Origin: Comamonas sp. lk | GTDB lineage: Bacteria; Pseudomonadota; Gammaproteobacteria; Burkholderiales; Burkholderiaceae_C | NCBI GenBank assembly: GCA_945901215.1 | Contig: CAMDKE010000197.1 | Span: forward strand, 1-5,581 | Direction of reading: 5' to 3' | Length of the DNA stretch: 5,581 bases | Shown here: positions 1-5,581 of the stretch, piece by piece | Position numbering within the stretch: position 1 is the first letter of the stretch | Layout of the letters: every line of letters begins with the position of its first letter | Notes under the pieces: model-generated | The model's input: the letters and a program-made list of their open reading frames with translations, nothing else | What the model was told of the DNA's origin: nothing | The model's database searches: none | Position numbers and translations under genes: made by a program

Positions 1-204
1 GTGGCTGCGAATCAGCTTTTCCGACGCATACCCGGGGTGCGCCGTAAAAAACACCAGGTGCAGCTCTGCTGACGGGTAGGCAATTTTCAGTGCGCGCCAG
101 GCGGCAGAGCTGCGCAGAATATCGCCGATTCCTGCGCTGTGGCTCTTAAGCATCAGTATGCGGGAGGGCGCAGAAGGTTTTTGCATAGATTTATTTTCGT
201 TCAT
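1..204 (-). CDS. Glycosyltransferase family 9 (heptosyltransferase-like), N-terminal part, cut by the left window edge
   Basis: The first 68 codons of a gene are present and the rest lies beyond position 1. The ATG at 202-204 overlaps the deacetylase stop codon as ATGA. Translation begins MNENKSMQKPSAPSR and continues into a first beta strand (ILMLKSH), a glycine turn (SAGIGDILRS), a helix (SAAWRALKIAYP) and a second strand (AELHLVFF). This is the N-terminal Rossmann-like pattern of GT-B family 9 enzymes, which add heptose or other sugars to the LPS core from nucleotide-activated donors at the cytoplasmic face of the inner membrane. A second in-frame ATG at 184-186 is possible, but neither start has a strong ribosome binding site; the first is preferred for its coupling to the upstream stop. 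The catalytic and donor-binding C-terminal half is absent, so the family call is moderate and the sugar is unknown. Confidence 0.65.
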   Translation of the reverse strand, partial: MNENKSMQKPSAPSRILMLKSHSAGIGDILRSSAAWRALKIAYPSAELHLVFFTAHPGYASEKLIRSH

Positions 205-1007
205 CGGCGTGGTTCACCCTTAGGCGTTTTCACGTCCTCGAGGTCGGTATGGGGCGCAAGAGACGGGGTACGACCAATTCCGCGTTCCTCGTAGCTGGTA
301 AAGCACTTGAGCAGCAGATGCACCCAGGTGGTCGTGCGGCTCATCAGCACGCGGGGCAGTTCGAGCAGATGTGCTTGGGCGTTCAGGTGTACCCGCCCAC
401 GCGCCGTCGTGGTGGCCGTGGTGTAGCCGGTGGTTTGCACTGCATGTAAGCTGCTTGCGTCGTACAAGCCGTAGGGGTAGCAAAAATGCTGCACGCCCGA
501 TGTCTGCCGCACCAAGGCCTCCAGTGCCTGTTTGGATTGGGCAATTTCCTGCTGCTGTTGGTCGGTCGCCAGATCGGGTAGGCGGGCGTGGGTCATTGTG
601 TGCGAGCCCACTTCTTGCCCCGCGTTGACCCACTGCTGCAGTTGGGCAGCATCCATCAGGGGCACTTGCGCGATGCCGTGTTGCGCGTCCCAGCTGTTGC
701 GCTGGCCCACCAGGCCGGCCACCACATAGCAGGTGCTGCTAAAACCAAAACGCTGCAAAACCGGAAGTGCCCGGTGCAGGTTGTTGGCATAGCCGTCGTC
801 AAAGGTGATGCCAAAAACCCGGCCTTGGCGCTCGCCGCGCAAGTAGGGCTCTAAACCGCCCATGGATAGCCCCCGGTAGCCCAACAGCCACAAGCAGGCC
901 ATGTGAAAAAAAAAGGTGCGTGGCGCCACCACCAAACCGCGCATTGCGCTTCCCTTAGGGGGCGGCACATCGACCTGGTGGTACATCAGGATGGGGATGG
1001 TTTTCAC
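201..1007 (-). CDS. NodB-type polysaccharide deacetylase, 268 aa
   Basis: Carbohydrate esterase 4 (NodB) fold protein, expected to remove an N- or O-acyl group from a sugar using a divalent metal. The sequence shows the family motifs in order: an opening strand with MYHQV at residues 8-12, the Asp-Asp motif FDDGY at 69-73 (D70 probable base, D71 metal ligand), the metal-binding SHTMTH at 135-140 (H136, H140), and YPYG at 177-180. There is no signal peptide; the catalytic fold starts at once, so the enzyme is predicted to act in the cytoplasm or on an inner-membrane lipid-linked substrate. The GTG start overlaps the glycosyltransferase stop by 4 nt (GTGA) and is preceded by a good ribosome binding site. 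Its position between two glycosyltransferase genes indicates a role in modifying an envelope glycan, substrate unknown. The residues after about 240 are basic and polar with no motif I recognise. A run of nine T on the coding strand encodes F32-F34. Confidence 0.88.
   Translation of the reverse strand: MKTIPILMYHQVDVPPPKGSAMRGLVVAPRTFFFHMACLWLLGYRGLSMGGLEPYLRGERQGRVFGITFDDGYANNLHRALPVLQRFGFSSTCYVVAGLVGQRNSWDAQHGIAQVPLMDAAQLQQWVNAGQEVGSHTMTHARLPDLATDQQQQEIAQSKQALEALVRQTSGVQHFCYPYGLYDASSLHAVQTTGYTTATTTARGRVHLNAQAHLLELPRVLMSRTTTWVHLLLKCFTSYEERGIGRTPSLAPHTDLEDVKTPKGEPRR
906..914. repeat. A9 homopolymer inside the deacetylase gene
   Basis: Nine consecutive A on the plus strand, read as three TTT phenylalanine codons (F32-F34) near the 5' end of the deacetylase gene. 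As given, the frame is intact. In a GC-rich genome TTC would be the expected codon, so three TTT in a row stand out. Such tracts are prone to polymerase slippage and to sequencing indels. Confidence 0.9.
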
Positions 1008-2158
1008 CGGTCCACTCCCTTGGCCAGCAGGTCCGCGAAAAGTCGCTCGTGCTGCTGTCCAGCTAGTTCCCAGGAGTGGCCCTGGGCAAACTGCAGGCCT
1101 TTTTCGGCCATCGATTGCGCCAGCTCCGGGCTACCCAAAACTGATTGGATGGCGTGTTCGAGGGCGCTGACGTCATGCGGGCTTGGCAGCAGCCAGGCCT
1201 GCGCCTGGTGCGTCAAATCCTCCGCAATGCCGCAATACGGCAAGCCGCTGACCACCACCGGCAAACCGTAGGCCATGGCTTCGAGCACCACCATGCCATA
1301 CGAGTCCTGCAGGGTGGGGTGCACCAGCATGTCGCAGGCGCGGTAGGCGCTGTCCATCTGCAACAGTGCGCCCAGGAGGTGCACGCGTTCCCCTACGCCG
1401 CATTCCCGGGCGAGCTGGCCGATGGCGTTCGCCTGACTGGGGTTGCCCACAACCGCCAAATACACGCCGGGCTCCAAGCGAGCTAAAGCGTTTATCAAGG
1501 CTGGCAGCCCTTTTTTCCGAAAGTCGTTTCCCACAAACAAGAGGCAGGCGCCGTTCGCTGGCAGTCCGAGCCGTTCGCGTGCCTCCTGCTTTTGCGCCGC
1601 GCTAGTTGGCAGGGCGGGAACCGCGACGCCGGGCGTGACCACATCTAGCGCCCCCGCAACGCCCGGATAGGCTTGCAGCATGGCCTTACGCAGCGCGTCC
1701 GACACCACCACCACGCGGCGGCCTGGAGTTAAGTTGTAGCGCTGCTTCTCCAGCCAAAGGTAGCTCAGCAGGCGCGGGCTGCTGGCTACCTTCATGCAGC
1801 GCAGCCACCACGCCAGACCGGTTTTTCCGTGAAACAGGCTGTGGCGAACCGGCAGCACATGCACGGTTTGCACATTGCCGTGCCAGACGTTTTCATGAGA
1901 GTGGACGATGTCGAAACCCTTGCGCGTCGCCCACCAGGTAGCCATGGCAAACCACCACTGGTTGATCCAACGCGGCCGTTGCAGGAAACGCCCTATGGCG
2001 TGGTAGTGCACGCCTGGAAACGCATGCGCGAATGTTTGGGCAAACACATGCACCTCATGGTGCTTTGCGAGCTGCTCCACAATGGCAATGGAATAGTGTT
2101 CCGCCCCGCCGCCCGTGGTGCTGAAATTGCGGCTCAGGACGGCAATCTTCAGGCGCAT
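1004..2158 (-). CDS. Glycosyltransferase family 4 (WaaG/RfaG-like), 384 aa
   Basis: A GT-B fold glycosyltransferase, expected to transfer a sugar from a nucleotide-sugar donor onto a lipid-linked or LPS-core acceptor at the cytoplasmic face of the inner membrane. The N-terminal acceptor domain shows the strand KIAVLSR (4-10) and the glycine loop TGGGAEHY (15-22), with HSHE at 86-89. The C-terminal donor domain begins near residue 205 with LLFVGNDFRKKGL (206-218) and contains HPTLQDSYG (280-288), then VVLEAMAYGLPVV (290-302). In the usual E-x7-E donor motif the first Glu is Asp285 here; the second is Glu293. Tryptophan pairs at 68-69 and 75-76 could help the protein sit at the membrane. The length is normal for WaaG-type enzymes. 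The ATG lies 3 nt after the rng stop codon with no clear ribosome binding site, suggesting translational coupling. The exact sugar and acceptor cannot be told from sequence alone. Confidence 0.85.
   Translation of the reverse strand: MRLKIAVLSRNFSTTGGGAEHYSIAIVEQLAKHHEVHVFAQTFAHAFPGVHYHAIGRFLQRPRWINQWWFAMATWWATRKGFDIVHSHENVWHGNVQTVHVLPVRHSLFHGKTGLAWWLRCMKVASSPRLLSYLWLEKQRYNLTPGRRVVVVSDALRKAMLQAYPGVAGALDVVTPGVAVPALPTSAAQKQEARERLGLPANGACLLFVGNDFRKKGLPALINALARLEPGVYLAVVGNPSQANAIGQLARECGVGERVHLLGALLQMDSAYRACDMLVHPTLQDSYGMVVLEAMAYGLPVVVSGLPYCGIAEDLTHQAQAWLLPSPHDVSALEHAIQSVLGSPELAQSMAEKGLQFAQGHSWELAGQQHERLFADLLAKGVDR
1015..1018 (-). promoter_or_regulatory. Ribosome binding site of the deacetylase gene
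   Basis: The coding strand reads AAGGGAG followed by 7 nt after GGAG and then the GTG at 1005-1007. The site lies inside the end of the upstream glycosyltransferase gene and supports the GTG as the true start. Confidence 0.7.
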
Positions 2159-2161
2159 GGG

Positions 2162-3637
2162 CTACATCAGCACGATGTCGTACTGTTCCTGCCCCATGGC
2201 AGACTCGGTTTGCAGAGATACCGGCTTGCCGATGAACTCGCTCAGTCCCGCCAGGTGCTGGCTTTCTTCGTCCAGAAACAGCTCAATCACCCTGGGCGCG
2301 GCCACGATGCGAAACTCTTGCGGGTTGAACTGGCGCGCCTCGCGCAAGATTTCGCGAAAGATGTCGTACACCACGCTGCGCGCGGTTTTGACAATGCCCT
2401 TGCCCTCGCACACCGGGCAAGGCTCGCACAACATATGGGCCAGCGACTCGCGGGTGCGCTTGCGCGTCATCTCCACCAGTCCGAGCTGCGAAAAGCCGCC
2501 GGCCATGGTTTTCACCCGGTCGCGCGCGAGTTGCTTTTTGAACTCGGCCAGCACCGCGTCACGGTGGTCGGCGCGCGCCATGTCAATAAAGTCGGCCACG
2601 ATGATGCCGCCCAGGTTGCGCAGGCGCAGCTGGCGGGCCAAGGCTTGCGCCGCTTCCAGGTTGGTCTTGAAAATCGTGTCGTCAAAATTGCGCGCGCCGA
2701 CAAAGCCGCCAGTGTTCACGTCGACCGTGGTCAGCGCCTCGGTCTGGTCGATGATCAGGTAGCCGCCCGATTTCAGGTCCACCCGTCGCCCGAGCGCCTT
2801 GGCGATTTCTTCGTCAATCGCAAACAGGTCAAAAATCGGCCGCTCGCCCTTGTAATGCTGCAGTTTTTTCACCGCCTGGGGCATGAACTCGGCGCCAAAA
2901 GCCTGCAGGGCCTCGAACTGTTCGCGTGAATCGACGCGTATGGTCTGCGTAGCCTCACCCACCAGGTCGCGCAGCACGCGCTGCAAGAGGTTTAGGTCCT
3001 GGTGCAAGGCTGAGGGCGGCGCCAACTTCACCGAGGCGCTTTTGATGCGAGCCCAGGCTTTGCGCAAATAGGCAATGTCCTCGGCCAGTTCGGCGTCTTG
3101 CGCCTCTTCGGCGTTGGTGCGCAAGATAAAGCCGCCACCTTCGCTACCAGCCAGGGCCTGCACGCGCTGGCGCAGCTCTTCGCGCTGGGCCAACGGAATT
3201 TTTTGTGAAACGCCAATATGGTCGTCTTGTGGCAAAAACACCAGCATGCGCCCGGCGATGCTGATCTGCGTGGACAGGCGCGCGCCCTTGGTGCCCATCG
3301 GGTCCTTGATCACCTGCACCATTAGGGCCTGGCCCTCAAACACCTGGCGCTCAATGGGAATCAGCGCCTGCGCGGTGCGCGCCGCGCTGATGGTCTCGCC
3401 CTCAGCCGGCGGGTGCCAGACATCGGCCACGTGCAAAAAAGCAGCACGCTCCAAGCCAATGTCGATAAACGCCGATTGCATGCCCGGCAACACCCGCGCC
3501 ACCTTGCCCAAATAGACGTTGCCCACCAGGCCGCGCTCCAGCGTACGCTCCACGTGCAGCTCTTGCACTGCGTTGTGCTCCACGATGGCCACACGGGTTT
3601 CCTGCGGCGACCAGTTGATCAAAATATCTTGCTGCAC
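2162..3637 (-). CDS. rng: Ribonuclease G
   Basis: Endoribonuclease of the RNase E/G family that matures the 5' end of 16S rRNA and takes part in mRNA decay. From the GTG at 3635-3637 the protein is 491 aa, close to the 489 aa of the E. coli enzyme. An N-terminal S1-type RNA-binding region (about 35-125) includes VGNVYLGKVARVLPGMQSAF. The nuclease core has SGGYLIIDQTEAL (290-302), VDVNTGG with D306, and ADFIDM with D349; these Asp match the metal-binding D303 and D346 of RNase E, with the same 43-residue spacing. The zinc-link motif CPVCEGKG has C407 and C410, followed by the small domain to residue 491. The RNase E degradosome scaffold is absent, as expected for RNase G. The frame stays open upstream to 3835, but that part overlaps maf and is not family-like, while GTG 3637 has a good ribosome binding site. 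The gene sits 4 nt after maf. Confidence 0.96.
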   Translation of the reverse strand: MQQDILINWSPQETRVAIVEHNAVQELHVERTLERGLVGNVYLGKVARVLPGMQSAFIDIGLERAAFLHVADVWHPPAEGETISAARTAQALIPIERQVFEGQALMVQVIKDPMGTKGARLSTQISIAGRMLVFLPQDDHIGVSQKIPLAQREELRQRVQALAGSEGGGFILRTNAEEAQDAELAEDIAYLRKAWARIKSASVKLAPPSALHQDLNLLQRVLRDLVGEATQTIRVDSREQFEALQAFGAEFMPQAVKKLQHYKGERPIFDLFAIDEEIAKALGRRVDLKSGGYLIIDQTEALTTVDVNTGGFVGARNFDDTIFKTNLEAAQALARQLRLRNLGGIIVADFIDMARADHRDAVLAEFKKQLARDRVKTMAGGFSQLGLVEMTRKRTRESLAHMLCEPCPVCEGKGIVKTARSVVYDIFREILREARQFNPQEFRIVAAPRVIELFLDEESQHLAGLSEFIGKPVSLQTESAMGQEQYDIVLM

Positions 3638-3641
3638 GGGT

Positions 3642-4253
3642 TTACTCCAAGGCCCCCAAGGCACGCAGCGCCTGCGCGGTCTCAAACAAAGGCAGGCCCA
3701 TGATGCCAGAGTAACTGCCCTCAATACGCGCAATAAACGCTGCCGCCAGACCTTGCACAGCATAGGCCCCGGCCTTACCCATGGGTTCGCCCGAGGCCAC
3801 GTAAGTGGCGATGTCCTGCGCCCACAGGGGCGCAAAGGTCACGCGTGATACGCTGCAAGCGCGCACCACGTGCACGCCGTCGCCCAAGGCAATCGCCGTC
3901 AGAACCCGGTGGCTGCGCCCCGCCAGACGGCCAAGCATGCGCGCCGCGTCCGCTGCATCCTGCGGCTTGCCCAAAATGGCGCGGCCCAGCGCCACCGTGG
4001 TGTCCGAACACAAGACCGGCGCCAGCGGCAACTGGCGCCGCCGCAATCGGGCCATCGCAGCTTGCAGTTTGAGGTCGGTCACGCGCTGCACATAGGTCAC
4101 TGGCGTTTCACCCGGCAACACCGTCTCCAGCGCCTCGCTGTCTTCATCCGCGTCGGGCAGCAGCAGGCGGTGCTCCACGCCGAGTTGCGCAAGCAACTGG
4201 CTGCGCCGGGGGCTTTGGGAGGCCAGGTAAATGAAGGGGATGACGGCGGACAC
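3642..4253 (-). CDS. maf: Maf family nucleoside triphosphate pyrophosphatase (YhdE-like dTTP/UTP type)
   Basis: House-cleaning enzyme that hydrolyses (d)NTPs to the monophosphate and pyrophosphate; the YhdE-type subgroup acts on dTTP, UTP and modified pyrimidine nucleotides. With the GTG at 4251-4253 the protein is 203 aa, a normal family length. Visible motifs are LASQSPRR (10-17; the RR pair is the family's phosphate-binding signature), SDTTV (83-87, with the catalytic Asp D84), LGKP (94-97), EPMGKAGAY (156-164) and VQG (167-169), then GLPLFET (186-192). The KAGAY-xxQG end resembles YhdE more than the m7GTP-specific YceF, so a dTTP/UTP role is favoured by inference. The start is uncertain: an alternative GTG at 4266-4268 adds five residues and would overlap rlmH by 8 nt. 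The shorter form is chosen because family members usually begin only a few residues before the YLAS strand. Confidence 0.93.
   Translation of the reverse strand: MSAVIPFIYLASQSPRRSQLLAQLGVEHRLLLPDADEDSEALETVLPGETPVTYVQRVTDLKLQAAMARLRRRQLPLAPVLCSDTTVALGRAILGKPQDAADAARMLGRLAGRSHRVLTAIALGDGVHVVRACSVSRVTFAPLWAQDIATYVASGEPMGKAGAYAVQGLAAAFIARIEGSYSGIMGLPLFETAQALRALGALE
3645..3648 (-). promoter_or_regulatory. Ribosome binding site of rng, deciding the GTG start
   Basis: The coding strand reads TTGGAGTAAACCCGTG. GGAG is separated by 7 nt from the GTG at 3635-3637, and the maf TAA stop lies inside the spacer. This fixes the rng start despite the longer open frame and makes coupling of rng translation to maf termination likely. 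Confidence 0.75.
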
Positions 4254-4260
4254 GCGACGC

Positions 4261-4728
4261 TTACTCACGGTGGTAGGGGTGGTTTGCGTTGACAGACCAG
4301 GCGCGGTACAGCTGCTCAATCAGCAAGACCCGGGCAAAGGCGTGCGGCAGCGTCAGGTCGGACAGGCGAATGCGCTCGTGCGCCGCTTGGCGAAAGGCGG
4401 GCTCAATGCCATCTGGCCCACCAATAACCAGCGCCACATCGCCACCGCTGAGCTGCCAGTCGGTCAGTCGGCTCGCCAAGGCAAGGGTGGTGAGCGTGGT
4501 GCCGCGCTCGTCGAGCACCACCACACGCGCGCCTTTAGGAATGGCCGCCTCGATGCGCGCGCGCTCGGCGGCGTACAAGGTGTCTAGGGTTTTGGAGCCG
4601 CGTGGTTCGGTTTTGACCGCCTTGAGCTCAATCTTGATCTCATGGGGAAAGCGTTTGGCGTAGTCGTCCCAGGCGGTTTGCGCCCAGTCGGGCACGCGCT
4701 GGCCCACCGCAACAATGACCAGCCGCAC
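4261..4728 (-). CDS. rlmH: 23S rRNA (pseudouridine-1915-N3)-methyltransferase RlmH
   Basis: SPOUT-class methyltransferase that uses S-adenosylmethionine to methylate pseudouridine 1915 in helix 69 of 23S rRNA, acting on assembled 70S ribosomes as a homodimer. The 155 aa product has exactly the length of E. coli RlmH and follows it from end to end: VAVGQRVPDW (6-15), RFPHE (26-30), VVLDERG (70-76), the SAM-binding loop VIGGPDGI (101-108), LTLPHAFARVLL (125-136), and the signature tail YRAWSVNANHPYHRE (141-155), which contributes to the knot and active site. The GTG start at 4726-4728 has a ribosome binding site overlapping the rsfS stop, and 7 nt separate the two genes. Pairing with rsfS is very widely conserved in bacteria. 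The function is secure. Confidence 0.98.
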   Translation of the reverse strand: MRLVIVAVGQRVPDWAQTAWDDYAKRFPHEIKIELKAVKTEPRGSKTLDTLYAAERARIEAAIPKGARVVVLDERGTTLTTLALASRLTDWQLSGGDVALVIGGPDGIEPAFRQAAHERIRLSDLTLPHAFARVLLIEQLYRAWSVNANHPYHRE

Positions 4729-4733
4729 GTGCG

Positions 4734-4737
4734 CCTC
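4734..4737 (-). promoter_or_regulatory. Ribosome binding site of rlmH
   Basis: The coding strand reads TGAGGCGCACGTG: the rsfS stop TGA overlaps GAGG, 5 nt before the rlmH GTG at 4726-4728. This supports the GTG start and coupled translation of rsfS and rlmH. Confidence 0.65.
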
Positions 4738-5572
4738 AGACGCGGGGTGCGGGTTTTTTGGCAGCTGCTTTTTTGACCGGCACAGCTCTCTTTGCCACGG
4801 CCTTCTTGGCAGGCGCCGCTTTCTTGGCCGCTACTTTGGGCGCAGACACCACCACCTTGGTGATGGGCGTGCTGGTCGGTGCCGCTGTTTTTCCAGCAAG
4901 TGTTTTGCGTACTGCGGTCTTGGCGGGGGCCGCTTTGGCAGAGGCTGCCTTAGCAGCGTCACGTTTGGCTGCGGCGGCGTTGGCCGCTGCGGTCTTGGCG
5001 GCCTGGGCACGCGAGGGGAAGGCTTCGGCTACACCAATCTTGGCGGCGTTGGAGCGGCGCAGCGTTGTGGCGGGTTTGGCCGCACTGGCGGCAACCGGCG
5101 CTTTGGCAACCGGCGCGGGCTTGGCCACACCGAGCTTCAGGCGCACCGGCTTTTCGCCCCAGAGTTCTTCAAGGTTGTAGTAGGCGCGAAAACTGGGTTG
5201 CATCACGTGCACCACGGCTTGCCCGCAGTCCACGATGATCCATTCGCCGTTGGCCTCGCCTTCCAAGCGGGGCTTGGGGAAACCGGCCTCACGCACGGCA
5301 TCGCTTACGCTGTAGGCCAGGGCCTTGGTTTGGCGGTTGGACGTACCCGAGGCCACTACCACGCGCTCAAACAGCGCTGACAACTGCTCGGTATCAAACA
5401 CCACAATGTCCTGGGCCTTGACGTCTTCGAGCCCGTCCACGATGGCGCGCTGGAGGGAAGTCCAGTTAGTGCTCGGTTTAGAGAGGAGGTCGGCGATGGG
5501 CGGGGTGGGAATCCGATCGACCGGCTCCCGGGTGGTGTCGACGCGCAGCTCGATGTCCGAGGATCCCGCCAC
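4736..5572 (-). CDS. rsfS: Ribosome silencing factor RsfS with a long Ala/Lys-rich C-terminal tail; true start uncertain
   Basis: RsfS (YbeB/Iojap family) binds ribosomal protein uL14 on the 50S subunit, blocks joining with the 30S, and so lowers translation in starvation. The family core spans residues 39-139: SLQRAIVDGLEDVKAQDI (39-56), then VVVASGTSNRQTKAL (71-85), GEANGEWIIVDCG (105-117), VVHVMQ (120-125) and YYNLEELWG (131-139). The E. coli protein is only about 105 aa and ends at this point. Here a further ~138 residues follow, dominated by Ala, Lys and Pro. The only start codon upstream of the core in this window is the GTG at 5570-5572, giving 278 aa, but residues 1-38 do not look like the family and may be foreign, so the 5' end could be wrong or partial. 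The core is certain; the start is not. Confidence 0.9.
   Translation of the reverse strand: MAGSSDIELRVDTTREPVDRIPTPPIADLLSKPSTNWTSLQRAIVDGLEDVKAQDIVVFDTEQLSALFERVVVASGTSNRQTKALAYSVSDAVREAGFPKPRLEGEANGEWIIVDCGQAVVHVMQPSFRAYYNLEELWGEKPVRLKLGVAKPAPVAKAPVAASAAKPATTLRRSNAAKIGVAEAFPSRAQAAKTAAANAAAAKRDAAKAASAKAAPAKTAVRKTLAGKTAAPTSTPITKVVVSAPKVAAKKAAPAKKAVAKRAVPVKKAAAKKPAPRV
4739..5122 (-). repeat. Low-complexity, histone H1-like coding region (RsfS tail)
   Basis: Residues 151-278 of RsfS. By hand count these 128 residues contain 47 Ala, 22 Lys, 7 Arg and only 2 acidic residues, with short irregular motifs such as AAK, PAKKA, VAKRA and AAAKK. The basic density rises towards the end (249-278), which resembles the tails of histone H1-like bacterial proteins. 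The frame is open and the tail ends in a normal stop that overlaps the rlmH ribosome binding site, so it is not a frameshift artefact. It is expected to be disordered or helical, and able to bind nucleic acid. Confidence 0.85.
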
Positions 5573-5581
5573 GTCCCGGTA
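5459..5581. other. Atypical right end upstream of the RsfS core; possible junction or contig-end artefact
   Basis: In Burkholderiales nadD normally precedes rsfS, but none of the three minus-strand frames reads like a NadD C-terminus. The frame continuous with rsfS reads IELRVDTTREPVDRI around residues 7-21, which loosely resembles the C-terminal end of a P-loop small-molecule kinase rather than RsfS. On the opposite strand AGGAGG (5484-5489) stands 6 nt before an ATG (5496-5498) that is open to the window end. Four six-base palindromes (CGATCG, CCCGGG, GTCGAC, GGATCC) fall within 5514-5566. I cannot assign a gene here with confidence. Confidence 0.4.

Noticed and set aside
2150..2170. Possible terminator between rng and the glycosyltransferase gene
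   Set aside because: The gap is 3 nt, and I see no hairpin with a following T-run on the coding strand.
1829..2929. Plus-strand open frame of 366 codons antisense to the glycosyltransferase and rng
   Set aside because: It crosses the boundary of two well-supported minus-strand genes, has a His/Arg/Gln-rich composition typical of antisense reading of GC-rich genes, and shows no recognisable motif.
3638..3835. N-terminal extension of rng by 66 residues
   Set aside because: It lies entirely inside maf in another frame, is Arg/Trp-rich and unlike RNase G, and the GTG at 3637 has a good ribosome binding site and gives the family length.
4254..4319. Longer maf start at a TTG (4317-4319)
   Set aside because: It would overlap rlmH by 59 nt, and the added residues do not resemble Maf; the usual YLAS strand begins a few residues after the chosen GTG.
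4715..5380. Plus-strand open frames opposite rsfS, Gly/Arg/Cys-rich or Ala-rich
   Set aside because: They are mirror images of the low-complexity Ala/Lys codons of the RsfS tail; the minus-strand frame contains the conserved RsfS core.
5514..5566. Cluster of four restriction-type palindromes suggesting a cloning polylinker
   Set aside because: The order and spacing do not match a polylinker I know, and such hexamers are common in GC-rich DNA. It is kept only as part of the note on the odd right end.

Overview
This is a tightly packed, single-direction gene cluster: all seven genes lie on the minus strand and are transcribed from the right end of the window to the left. Sequence style (GC-rich, frequent GTG starts) and the order rsfS-rlmH-maf-rng point to a betaproteobacterium of the order Burkholderiales. 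The resemblance of the proteins as I remember them suggests Comamonadaceae (Rhodoferax/Polaromonas-like). That placement is inference, not a database result.

Right half (about 2162-5572), housekeeping block. RsfS (ribosome silencing factor, with an unusually long Ala/Lys-rich C-terminal tail) is followed by RlmH (23S rRNA pseudouridine-1915 methyltransferase), Maf (nucleotide pyrophosphatase, YhdE-like) and RNase G (16S rRNA 5'-end processing and mRNA turnover). Three of the four act on ribosomes or rRNA.

Left half (1-2158), surface-polysaccharide block. A GT4-type glycosyltransferase starts 3 nt after the rng stop codon. It overlaps by 4 nt a NodB-type polysaccharide deacetylase, which overlaps by 4 nt the start of a GT9 (heptosyltransferase-like) gene that runs off the left edge. 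These look like the beginning of an LPS-core or other envelope-glycan locus read through from the rRNA-maturation operon.

No stretch longer than about 125 bases lacks a credible gene. I see no tRNA, rRNA, CRISPR array, insertion sequence, internal promoter or convincing terminator. The last ~120 bases (5459-5581) do not look like the usual upstream neighbour of rsfS and may be a junction, a contig-end artefact or a rearrangement. I found no convincing novel multi-gene system. The points most worth a second look are the RsfS tail, the odd right end, an A9 homopolymer inside the deacetylase gene, and the fusion of the rRNA operon to glycan genes.
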